Positions 16,527 through 23,786 of a stretch of 64,000 nt of DNA are shown here, piece by piece. The translations under genes were made by a program, and so were the position numbers. Origin of the DNA: Solirubrobacteraceae bacterium (GTDB taxonomy: Bacteria; Actinomycetota; Thermoleophilia; Solirubrobacterales; Solirubrobacteraceae); the NCBI GenBank assembly GCA_030447505.1, contig JAUJOT010000003.1:124001-188000 (forward strand), written 5' to 3'. Under the pieces are notes generated by a model. That model did not search any database and was not told where the DNA came from. It worked only from the letters and a program-made list of their open reading frames with translations. Numbering within the stretch: the stretch's first letter is position 1; each line of letters starts with the position of its first letter.

Positions 16527-16781
16527 ATGACGTCCGCCATGCGCAAGCTGATCGTATTGAAGGTCGCCTGCTGCGGGACACCGTTGCTGGTGCTCGGCCT
16601 CATCGCCTCGGGGGCGGTCGCAGCGGTCGACCTCGCTATCGGAAGCGCCGTCCTGGGACTGGCTCTCATCGTCTGGGTGCTTTGGCGCCGCCGCCCAAGC
16701 CGCGTCTGCAAACCACGGAATACTCCGGCGGGAGCTCAGCCGTCGGATTCAAGCGGCGCCCGTGAGGCGGCTGACAGGTGA
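16527..16781 (+). CDS. merF: MerF-like mercury uptake protein
   Basis: 84 residues, or 80 from the ATG at 16539. Two membrane helices are visible. The first has the CC motif followed by TP (KVACCGTPLLVLGLI), closely matching the CC-x-TP arrangement of MerF, and a Cys follows the second helix (RRRPSRVCKP). MerF passes Hg(II) to MerA in the cytosol. It lies between the second flavoprotein and merB. Reduction of the second Cys pair to one Cys differs from the reference proteins. Confidence 0.7.
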   Translation: MTSAMRKLIVLKVACCGTPLLVLGLIASGAVAAVDLAIGSAVLGLALIVWVLWRRRPSRVCKPRNTPAGAQPSDSSGAREAADR

Positions 16782-16869
16782 GCATCCCGACCGCCACCCA
16801 GACGGGTGTTGTGGCTGTCGATGATGGCCGAGGCGAGCGCTCTCTTGCACCGCGACGAAGCCGATCGGC

Positions 16870-17496
16870 ATGACTGAGGCGTGTTCGCACGGCATCAAGG
16901 CCACCGACGTGGTGCTGCGCAGCCTCTTTGGTCAATGCGACGATGCGCCGCTGGCGTCGACGCTGCTCGGACTACTGGCTCAAGGCCAGCCCGTCACGAG
17001 CGCGGCCTTGGCCGGCGCGGTCGCGCGCGCACCCGAAGACGTCGCTCGGCAGCTCGCTGCGTGGCCGAACATCGAGCGCGACGGCGATGATGCGGTCGTC
17101 GGGTTCGCCGGGCTCACGCTGCGCCAAACCGCGCACAGCTTCGACGTCGCCGGCCGCCAGCTGCACACGTGGTGCGCGTGGGACACGCTGTTCTTGCCGG
17201 CGCTGCTGGACACAACCGCGCGCGTGCGCTCGACGTGCCCGGTAACCGGTGTCGGTGTCGAGCTCGTGGTCGCCCCCGGCGGCGTCCAGCACGCCCAACC
17301 GGCTGGCCTGCACGTCTCATTTCCGCCGCCCGCAACAACCGACGCCGCCGACGTCACCGGCTCGTTTTGCTGCCACGTCCACTTCCTGGCCGGCGCCGCG
17401 GCGGCACGCAGCTGGCAGAACGCCCACCCCGAAGGCGAAGTTCTCGACCTGGCCGCCGCGTGTGCCCGCGGCTGTCACGTTCGCGCGAACCCGTGA
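16870..17496 (+). CDS. merB: Alkylmercury (organomercurial) lyase
   Basis: 208 residues. The catalytic triad of MerB is visible: Cys and Asp in HTWCAWDTLFLP (C and D three apart, as C96/D99 in the reference enzyme) and the second Cys in GSFCCHVHFLAG (reference C159). An extra Cys follows that residue. MerB cleaves the C-Hg bond and passes Hg(II) to MerA. The gene is the last of the mer cluster, 88 bp after merF. Together with merA it predicts broad-spectrum mercury resistance. Confidence 0.93.
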   Translation: MTEACSHGIKATDVVLRSLFGQCDDAPLASTLLGLLAQGQPVTSAALAGAVARAPEDVARQLAAWPNIERDGDDAVVGFAGLTLRQTAHSFDVAGRQLHTWCAWDTLFLPALLDTTARVRSTCPVTGVGVELVVAPGGVQHAQPAGLHVSFPPPATTDAADVTGSFCCHVHFLAGAAAARSWQNAHPEGEVLDLAAACARGCHVRANP

Positions 17497-17949
17497 CGGG
17501 CGACGCCACCGCCGAGCTTCGTGCACCCGCATGCGGCACAGCCAACCAGACTTGGTCCACTTGTGTGGCTGCGCTCGCCAGATGCGACCAGCTGGGCTTG
17601 CCTCCAGCGCGTGGGCTAGCGCTTTCGCCTGGATGCGGCGGCGCGTCGAGGCCGGGCGAATAGCCGAGCCGTCTCCGCGGGACAGTGATCTCAGAAACGT
17701 CTGTTTCTGGGGCGAGCCAAGGACGCTCTGCCGAGCCTCGCGAACGGCGTAAGCGTCCTCACGCCGGCAGTCGCAGCCGGGTTCTGCGACGTCGGACCGA
17801 GTCGTCGTGACGCGGCATTGCGACGGGCCAGATAGCGCTGACAGAAGCGGCCATCTACCGCTGAAGATCACAGGCGTTGCTCGACGCTGTCGAGTTCCCG
17901 CTTGCGTTCTGCGTGTTGCGCAGGCACCGACGTCAGAAGGCAGCGAAGC
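17497..17949. other. Intergenic region after merB, no gene seen
   Basis: No frame here resembles a protein family. The only structure noticed is the hairpin at 17692-17709. The region marks the transition from the metal-resistance block to decayed accessory DNA. Confidence 0.5.
17692..17709. repeat. Perfect 7-bp inverted repeat (hairpin)
   Basis: CAGAAAC (17692-17698), loop GTCT, GTTTCTG (17703-17709). It is AT-richer than its surroundings and has no following T run, so it is not a typical rho-independent terminator. It may be an operator half-site pair or the relic of a mobile element end. Confidence 0.4.
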
Positions 17950-18190
17950 ATGAGCAGCAGCGCGCAGTACGACCTCGTGATCGTCGGCGCGGGCATCGCG
18001 GGCTGCGCCGCGGCGGCGCTGTACGGCCGGCGCGGCGCGCGGTGGCGCTGGTCGAGCGTCACGCAGATCCCGGGACGTACAAGACAGGCCGCCACCTCGT
18101 GGGAGCGCCCCGCCGGCTCGCCATCAGCGACCTCCCCCGCAGGGCGGTGCCGACGAGCACGCGCGTCGGCGTCACGAGCTCGAAGCACCT
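17950..18190 (+). pseudogene. Remnant of an FAD-dependent oxidoreductase/monooxygenase
   Basis: From ATG 17950 the frame reads a dinucleotide-binding fold (QYDLVIVGAGIAGCAAAALY). Near 18035 the expected continuation VALVERHADPGTYKT is found only in another frame, so a base has been lost or gained. After that homology stops. It looks like the first 50-60 residues of a geranylgeranyl-reductase- or monooxygenase-like flavoprotein, now dead. No active-site region beyond the FAD fold remains. Confidence 0.7.
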
Positions 18191-18547
18191 GATGGAAGCC
18201 CGATCCGGTACTCCCGGGGCTCGGTCTCGTGGTGTGCCGAGCCTGGAGCTCGAACAGCGCCCGCGAGCAGGCAGCCGATAGTGCCGATCGCGCCGTCTGC
18301 CGCACAGCAGACACGATCGCGCTTCGCAGCGGGACGCAGTCGTCGATCAGTGGTGTGGCCGGGCTTGCCTCGGCGCAGGGATCAACCGGCAGCTGATTCG
18401 CGTACGGCTTCGTGAGCGAGCGTCGAGAGCACTCGCGCCAGCGCCGTGCTCGAGCCTTGACCTCGCGCTTGCAGCACGCCAGCTCTATGCGACGGGGCCG
18501 ACCCGGAGTATGATCGTGCGGAATGTTACGAATCAGGAGGTGAAGTC
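18191..18547. other. Intergenic region upstream of the CBS gene
   Basis: No convincing gene. A -10-like TATGAT lies at 18509-18514, about 35 bases before the CBS-protein start, with no clear -35 box. A strong ribosome site AGGAGGTGA stands just before the GTG. Confidence 0.4.
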
Positions 18548-18961
18548 GTGCGCGTGCGAGACGGCATGAACCGCAAGGTTGTGACGGTCGGACCACAGCA
18601 CACGTTGCGGGAGGCGGCGCGACGGATGACGCGCGCCGACGTCGGCGCCGCTGTCGTGCTTGATCCCGACGGCAGCGGGCCCGGCATCTTCACCGAGCGT
18701 GATCTTCTGCAAGCCTGCGGCGCCGGCGACGACCTCGACGTCGAGTTGGTCGAAAATCACCTCACGCAGCGCCTCAAGTACGCCGCCGCGGACTGGTCGC
18801 TGGAGCGCGCTGCCGAGGAGATGGTGCGCGCACGGTTCCGCCACGTGGTCGTGCTCGACGGGTCAGAGGTCGTCGGGATCCTGTCGATGCGCGACATCGT
18901 GCGCTGCTGGACGCAGTCCGGCGCGACGGCGATCCTCGACGCGACATCAGCTCCAGCCTAG
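18548..18961 (+). CDS. Two-CBS-domain protein
   Basis: 137 residues from a GTG preceded by AGGAGGTGA. Two CBS motifs in tandem: MNRKVVTVGPQHTLREAARRM with IFTERDLL, then DWSLERAAEEMVRARFRHVVVLD with GILSMRDIV. CBS pairs bind adenosyl nucleotides and usually regulate a partner; here the pair stands alone. No partner gene is adjacent, and both neighbours are remnants, so it may be a leftover of a larger lost locus or act in trans. Confidence 0.88.
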   Translation: MRVRDGMNRKVVTVGPQHTLREAARRMTRADVGAAVVLDPDGSGPGIFTERDLLQACGAGDDLDVELVENHLTQRLKYAAADWSLERAAEEMVRARFRHVVVLDGSEVVGILSMRDIVRCWTQSGATAILDATSAPA

Positions 18962-19045
18962 GAGCAGCCCGGACACGCCAACCTGGGCATCGCGTCCGTC
19001 TACCTGCGGGGCATCGACAACAGCGAGATCATCGACACCCTCATC
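18962..19045 (+). pseudogene. C-terminal remnant of a tyrosine recombinase (phage-type integrase)
   Basis: Directly after the CBS stop codon the frame reads PGHANLGIASVYLRGIDNSE and then EIIDTL. This is the conserved integrase tail with the GH of the catalytic set and the nucleophile Tyr in SVYLRG. The remainder of the integrase is missing on both sides. It shows a past integration or deletion event here. Confidence 0.65.
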
Positions 19046-19537
19046 CGTCAAGCAGGCGTGTGCCTGACCGGGCGCATCCGACGTCACGTGGGCCGCGGTG
19101 TACAGCGACACACGACTGCTTTCGGTCCGTCAGAGCTTCCGGCGCCGTCAGTCGAGAAGGCGAACGAGGCGATCGCGGCAGCGGTGCGTCTCCCGGGCGA
19201 TTCGCAGCGCGCGACCGAGGCGCAGCAGACGCGCAACCGGCCTCAGGTCGGCCGGCGCGTTGCTACGCCCTGATCCGGCGACGCGGTTTCTGCACAACGG
19301 CGACAGCTGTGCGCGGGGCGGCCGCTGGGACCCCAGCTTCCTCAGGCATCGCGGACACCAGTCGGAGAACAGCCACCGAAGCCTCAACTTCGCATGCTGG
19401 CTCCATGAGCCACCCGTGCTGCTCTGCGCGAATAGCGGCGCTCTGCCGTCCTGGGACTCCGAGCAGGGCTCGCTCCGTCCCGGCGCTGGCGAGGCCGGGT
19501 CTTCGCTGAGATGTGCCTCATCGGGAGCGTCGGAGTG
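19046..19537. other. Gene-poor region, nothing recognised
   Basis: Open frames exist on both strands, but none has family-like sequence, a ribosome site or a sensible start. Base composition is slightly lower in GC than the metal block. Likely decayed mobile DNA continuing from the integrase remnant. Confidence 0.4.
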
Positions 19538-20428
19538 TCAGCTGGGTCCTTGCAATGCGTCCGCGCGCACCCGCGCCTGCATGGCGCGGTCGAGGGTGAC
19601 GCCGCCGACGATCAGCGCGCCGGTTGCCGTGAGGAAGCCGTAGGCGAGTGCGTTTGAGCTGTCGAACTCGGCCCAGGCGCGCAGCGCGGCGATGAGCAGC
19701 AGGGCTGAGGCGAAGACGGCGGAGCGGACGAAGACCTGCCAAGCGCTCCAGCGCGGATCGCGCGATAGCAGCAGCGCGGCGGTGCCCGATGCGGACAAGA
19801 ACGCCGCGATGACGCGGCTGGTAAGCGGCGTGAGCTTCCATGGCGCCACGTCGATGGCGGCCGACGGTGCGACGTACATCACGAGCGCGATGACGAGCAG
19901 CGTGGCGCCGCCGATGCCGATGAGCGCGCGTAGCGGGCGGGGAATGACCGCGTCGGCGAGGTTGGGGGAGCCGGGATCGGCCGCGCGATTGCGCAGGTAC
20001 AGCAGCGGCACGAGCAGCGGAGTCGTGACGTATAGCGACAGCCATGCGAAGAACGCGACGTGGCCGTGGTTGAACTTGTCCCACTGCAGGAAGGTGGAGG
20101 CGCCCATCAGCCACGCGAAGACCGCGATCCCTGGGAAGTAGGCGGCGACCGCGTGCCAGCTGCCGCCGAACGAGACGCGATAGAAGAAGTAGGCGCCTGC
20201 GCCGTAGCAGCTGCCCATGAACATCGCTGTCATCTCGGGCTTGACCGGCCATGCAAAACCGCCGGGCTGAAGGAACGAATCGGTCTTCCTGCCCGCTTCG
20301 ACTGGAAATAGGTAGAGCAAGACCGCCGCCGTGATGAGGACCACGAGGATGAAGATCCCGATCCACCTCAGCTCGGGACGCACCAAGTCCGCCCGAACGC
20401 GCGGACTCTCAGCGCCGGCGGTCGTCAT
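19538..20428 (-). CDS. Multispanning membrane protein of unknown function
   Basis: 296 residues from ATG 20428, with about eight hydrophobic helices. The first is WIGIFILVVLITAAVLLYLFP, followed by a short loop with FLQPGGFAWPVKPEMTAMFMG, then regularly spaced helices. No catalytic motif or known family was recognised. A longer in-frame start upstream adds only Arg-rich, non-family-like sequence. It stands alone on its strand. Confidence 0.7.
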   Translation of the reverse strand: MTTAGAESPRVRADLVRPELRWIGIFILVVLITAAVLLYLFPVEAGRKTDSFLQPGGFAWPVKPEMTAMFMGSCYGAGAYFFYRVSFGGSWHAVAAYFPGIAVFAWLMGASTFLQWDKFNHGHVAFFAWLSLYVTTPLLVPLLYLRNRAADPGSPNLADAVIPRPLRALIGIGGATLLVIALVMYVAPSAAIDVAPWKLTPLTSRVIAAFLSASGTAALLLSRDPRWSAWQVFVRSAVFASALLLIAALRAWAEFDSSNALAYGFLTATGALIVGGVTLDRAMQARVRADALQGPS

Positions 20429-20629
20429 GTCCCGTCGTCTTCGAGCGATCGCGACAACGTTACGCACCGCGCGGCCAACACGGCCTGATATCGCGCGCCG
20501 CCGGTTCGCGCGAGGAGGGACACTCTGCCGTCCCCTTCCCGAAGCGCTCCTGCCACGCGATAGCGATACCCTGCCCCGCAAGTTCAGTTGAGCAGTTGGA
20601 GCATCTCGAGTAGCTGCCTGGATCGTTGT

Positions 20630-21138
20630 TCAGTCGAGCGTGATGTCGCCGATGGAAATCGTGACGAGGGTGGGCCGGGGAGACCGCGCGGAACGACGCG
20701 CCGGCGGGTGGCGAAGAGCAGCCCGTCGACGCGTTCATGTACCAGGCAATGATTCGCGGCCCGCGCCCAGGGGCCGAAGACCTCGGCGGTGTAGTCGATT
20801 CTCGTGATCCGGCCGTCCTGACCGAGGTGAAACGTCTGTTTGCGCGAGTGCGTGGGTAGCTCGGGCGGGAACGTCGCGCGAAGGCCCCTGCCGGCGAGCT
20901 CCTCGACCGTGACGTCGTCGTTGGCGAGCATGAACGGCGCGGTGATGTAGTTCCACAGGGCATAGCCGGTGAAATAGAGGACCTCCTCGTCGGTCCAACG
21001 CAGACGGCGCGCGATCCGGAGGGGGCGGGCATCGGCGCCGTCGAAGGTTCCGAGCCGGTCGAACTGGACGTGGGGGCGGCGGACGTCGACGCTTGAGGTG
21101 AGTTCGAGCAGAACGCCGGGCCGGCCCTTCAGCGCCAT
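20630..21138 (-). pseudogene. C-terminal part of an interrupted host gene (unknown family)
   Basis: From 21138 the frame reads MALKGRPGVLLELTSSVD and a well-conserved-looking block (RWTDEEVLYFTGYALWNYI, then FPPELPTHSRKQTFHLG, then IDYTAEVFGPWARAANH). Near 20680 the natural ending PTLVTISIGDITLD is found in another frame, so a second defect is a one-base shift; stop at 20630-20632. Upstream it is cut by the 7.5-kb transposon. Joining the two sides of the transposon gives an open frame across the target site (KLKLHCGGIA-MALKGR), so the transposon interrupts this gene. Function unknown. Confidence 0.75.
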
Positions 21139-21140
21139 CG

Positions 21141-21148
21141 CGATGCCG
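21141..21148. repeat. Left target-site duplication of the 7.5-kb transposon
   Basis: CGATGCCG, identical to 28684-28691, directly outside the left terminal inverted repeat. An 8-bp duplication fits IS1-type transposition. Confidence 0.85.
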
Positions 21149-21165
21149 GGTAGTGGGTCAGTTTG
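21149..21165 (+). repeat. Left terminal inverted repeat of the transposon
   Basis: 17 bp, perfect complement of 28667-28683. The transposase stop codon (minus strand 21160-21158) lies inside it. Confidence 0.85.
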
Positions 21166-21318
21166 GATCGAGCAGGGCGGCGATCTCGCGCAGCGTCCAG
21201 ACGTGATCGGCGACGCCTGCGGCCATCGCCGGGGTCTGCTTCGTGCGCGTGCCGTCCTCGTGCTTGATCGTGAGCGACTGGTGGACCCGCGCGAAGTTGT
21301 AGTGCATGTAGTGGAGGC

Positions 21319-22790
21319 GAGGATGTCCCGCTCGTCGTGGAACTTCGCGACGACGGTCCAGTGGGTGGTGGTCAGGCGGTGACGAGCGTAGCGGCCTCCT
21401 CGGCGGTCGGTGAAGGAACGTTGGCGGCGAGGTCGCGCTCGACGGCGACGGCGAGCTTGGCGAGATCGCGGTAGCCGATCACACGGCGAAACTGCTGCTC
21501 GGCTTCGAGCACCCCGGCGGCCGTCCAGCGCAGCGCCATGTCGCCGGACTGCCAGTGCTTGACGTTGCGGCTGGTGCGACGCACGCACTCGATCATTGAC
21601 TCGCACGGGTTCGTGGACTCGAGCGTGCGCTTGAGCGCGCCGCGAATCCCGAGCCTGGTCACTGTCAGCGTCTCGGCGATGCCCTCACGCAGCGACGCCG
21701 CGGCACCCGGGTGTGAGCGCGCGAGCTCGTCGGCGAGCGCCTGCAGCCGCTCGAGCGCTGCAGCGTGATCGTCAAGCTTCCACGCCGCCCGCAGCCGGCG
21801 CTTGACGGGCGGACGATCGCGCTCGGGCAGGTGATCGAGGACGTTGCGTTCCTTGTGACGGATACAGCGCTGCACCGGCGTGTCGGCGCCGAGCACGTCG
21901 CGGACCGCTTTGCGCAGCGCCTTGGCGCCGTCGAGGACGCAGAGCACGCCCTGACCGACATTCAGACCGCGGTCGACGAGGTCTGCGAGCAGCGCGGTCG
22001 CGACGGCGGCGTTCTCGGTTGATCCTTCCCACAGGCCGAGCGGGATCTTCACGCCCTGCGTCGTGACACCGAGCGCGACGACGTTGCAGCGGCCCTTCAG
22101 ATCGATGCCGTCAAGCATCAGCACCGCGAGGCGGATGTCGTCGAGGCGACGCGCCATCAGCTCGCCCAGGCGCTCGCTCGTGCGCGCCACGAACGCCCGC
22201 GAGACCGCGGACTTCGATGTCGACCGCGACGCCTGCTCGACCTCCTCGCCGACGGGCTCCTGCGTGCGCGCGTAGCGGCGCGTGCTCACGCCGGCGAGCA
22301 TCCGCTCGAGCACGACAGCTGTCAGGGCGTCACGGTCGGCGAAGTGCGCGTACGTCTTCAAGGCCACCTCCTCGCTGTCGTCGGCGCTACGCACGCGCGG
22401 CCGTTGAACCGGGACGCGCCGGCCGCCGAGCGTCACGCTGCCGTCCTCGCGGCCGTGACGCACCGCGCTGCGATCAGGGTCGTGGCGGCCCTTCGGCCCG
22501 ACGACCTCATCGACCTCTTCTTCCATCAACTCGGCGAGCACGCCGAGGCCGACGCCGACGCTCAGCGCCAACAGTCCTTCCTTCGCGGCGCCGACGAGCT
22601 CACCGAGCGCTTCCTGCACGCGCGCGGGCAACACGCCCTCCTGCGCGGTCGCGGCCTGCGCGACCGATACGGTCTTCATGGCGGTTCCTCCTCGATCTTT
22701 GGCGGATCACCGCGAACGCTGCCAACGGCAGCGGACGCGGCGGGAGGGACCGCCGTCCTAGCGAAGTTCTACGAGCTACGGGACAACCTC
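21319..22790 (-). mobile_element. IS256-family element 1 (1472 bp)
   Basis: Ends are imperfect ~30-bp inverted repeats beginning GAGG(A/T)TGTCCCG and ending AACTTCGC. Target duplication GTGGAGGC at 21311-21318 and 22791-22798 is perfect. It is inserted in the IS1-like transposase gene. Its transposase gene is intact, so it may still be active. Confidence 0.92.
21372..22679 (-). CDS. IS256-family (Mutator-type) transposase 1
   Basis: 435 residues. Catalytic region seen: Asp in VLMLDGIDLKG, Asp in LCVLDGAKALRKA and Glu in the helical tail (AAGVLEAEQQFRRVIGY), with the family block IRHKERNVLDHLPE and STNPCESMIECVRRT between. Complete length for the family. Start ATG 22679 has AGGA-type ribosome site upstream. 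Clearly related to transposase 2 at 23839 by sequence, including the N-terminal ALGELVGAA block. Confidence 0.95.
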   Translation of the reverse strand: MKTVSVAQAATAQEGVLPARVQEALGELVGAAKEGLLALSVGVGLGVLAELMEEEVDEVVGPKGRHDPDRSAVRHGREDGSVTLGGRRVPVQRPRVRSADDSEEVALKTYAHFADRDALTAVVLERMLAGVSTRRYARTQEPVGEEVEQASRSTSKSAVSRAFVARTSERLGELMARRLDDIRLAVLMLDGIDLKGRCNVVALGVTTQGVKIPLGLWEGSTENAAVATALLADLVDRGLNVGQGVLCVLDGAKALRKAVRDVLGADTPVQRCIRHKERNVLDHLPERDRPPVKRRLRAAWKLDDHAAALERLQALADELARSHPGAAASLREGIAETLTVTRLGIRGALKRTLESTNPCESMIECVRRTSRNVKHWQSGDMALRWTAAGVLEAEQQFRRVIGYRDLAKLAVAVERDLAANVPSPTAEEAATLVTA

Positions 22791-23543
22791 GTGGAGGCTG
22801 ACGGCATGAGCCAGGTTCTCGACCTTCTTTGAGAACCCGTTGGTCAGGCGCGTGAAGCGGCGCATGCCCATCCGCATCGTGAGGTTCTGGCGCTCGACGT
22901 AGCTCGTGGAGATCTCGCGCTCGTCGGGATCGCCGCTGATGACCTTCACGTCGATGCCGGTGCAGACGTTCGGGCTGTACTTGCGCTCCTGCTGTGTATG
23001 GCCCTCAGCGGGGCCGTAGATCTTGTGGAGCATGGCGAAGTCGATATCCGCGCCGAACGTGAAGTCGACCGCTTGCAGGTAGGAGCGATGGCCGTCGGTT
23101 GTGAGCTGCACGCGGTGGGCCAGTCGGCGCTTGAGATCGTCCATGAACGTCCAAGCGTCATCCACCGTGCGCTCTCCGACGAGCCAGCTCGGGACGAGCT
23201 TCGTGTCGGCGCAGATCGCAGTCCACGTCCAGATGTCGCCGTAGCCGAACGTGCCACGATGCTCTTGCGGGACGTTCTTCTGCTTCGAGTAGCAGAACGA
23301 CCAGATCTCGTCGCACTGGATCGTGCGGCAGGGAAGGTCGCGCAGAACCTCGTTCTGGTACTCCGCGCAGGCCGCGCCGAGATCGACTAGGAGCTTCGTG
23401 ACGGTGTTCTTCGCCGCGCCCGTCATGCGGACGGTGGCGCGGATGCTGTTGCCCTCGATGAGGCAGCCGATGATTTGGGCGCGCTTCTCGGTGGACAGCC
23501 GGTTCATACTGACCAATGCCTGAGCGGACAAGCAAAAGTCAAG

Positions 23544-23573
23544 TTGACAGGGGCATGCTCTAGGCTGTACACG
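23544..23573 (+). promoter_or_regulatory. Promoter-like sequence for the cargo protease gene
   Basis: A perfect -35 box TTGACA (23544-23549), an 18-bp spacer and TACACG (23568-23573). It sits between the divergent transposase gene and the ORF starting at 23622, which would be its target. Confidence 0.45.
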
Positions 23574-23621
23574 GGCAACCTAGTCAACGGAAACGGGAGT
23601 CGAGGGGGGTGATCGAACACG

Positions 23622-23786
23622 ATGACGACGAAGAACGAAGACTCGACCCCGACGCTGCCCGTACCAATTCAGATCAGGGAGAAAGCGGACAGCATGACGC
23701 GGAAGGTAGCCCGCGCACTGGAGGTCCGGGAGAGTACGGCGAAGGCCAGGAAGGGCAAGCCACTGGCGTTCCCGACGCGCCGGGCG
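23622..23786 (+). pseudogene. N-terminal part of the broken ClpP-class protease gene (or separate small ORF)
   Basis: From ATG 23622 the frame reads a polar, basic 50-residue segment (MTTKNEDSTPTLPVPIQIRE, with a Lys/Arg-rich helix) ending KGKPLAFPTRRA, where IS256 element 2 begins. To the right of that element the protease frame contains PGTPLAFPSQTP in the same codon phase of a 25-bp repeat. If one copy of the 29-bp duplication and the IS are removed, the two become one open frame of about 320 residues. Alternatively this was a free-standing small ORF of 54 codons. In the present sequence its frame runs into the IS. Confidence 0.5.
23754..23778 (+). repeat. Left copy of an imperfect 25-bp direct repeat
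   Basis: Matches 25275-25299 at 22 of 25 positions, core GCGTTCCCG. Without the IS and one target duplication the two copies would stand 4 bp apart, a 29-bp tandem duplication. Confidence 0.7.

Larger units (their letters stand above)
21158..23507 (-). pseudogene. IS1-like transposase split by an IS256-family insertion
   Basis: N-terminal part 23507-22791 starts MNRLSTEKRAQIIGCLIEG, has a helix-turn-helix and then the catalytic region: Asp in CDEIWSFCYSKQKN, Asp in LTTDGHRSYL and Glu in TSYVERQNLTMRMG. It breaks after AHAVSLH. The frame resumes at 21310 with YMHYNFARVHQSL and ends EIAALLDPN with stop at 21160-21158. The break coincides exactly with IS256 element 1 and its 8-bp target duplication. 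Together the parts give about 290 residues, a full IS1-like DDE enzyme, now non-functional. Confidence 0.88.

Noticed and set aside
19046-19537. Short open frames after the integrase remnant
   Set aside because: No start sites, ribosome sites or similarity to known families.
20820-20850. AAACGTCTGTTT shared with the hairpin at 17692-17709
   Set aside because: Only 12 bp and inside a codon-constrained region; probably chance.
23540-23565. Possible right end of a simple IS1-like element just upstream of the transposase
   Set aside because: CAAGTTGAC resembles the left end for only about 7 of 9 bases and no target duplication fits, whereas 28667-28683 matches perfectly with an 8-bp duplication.
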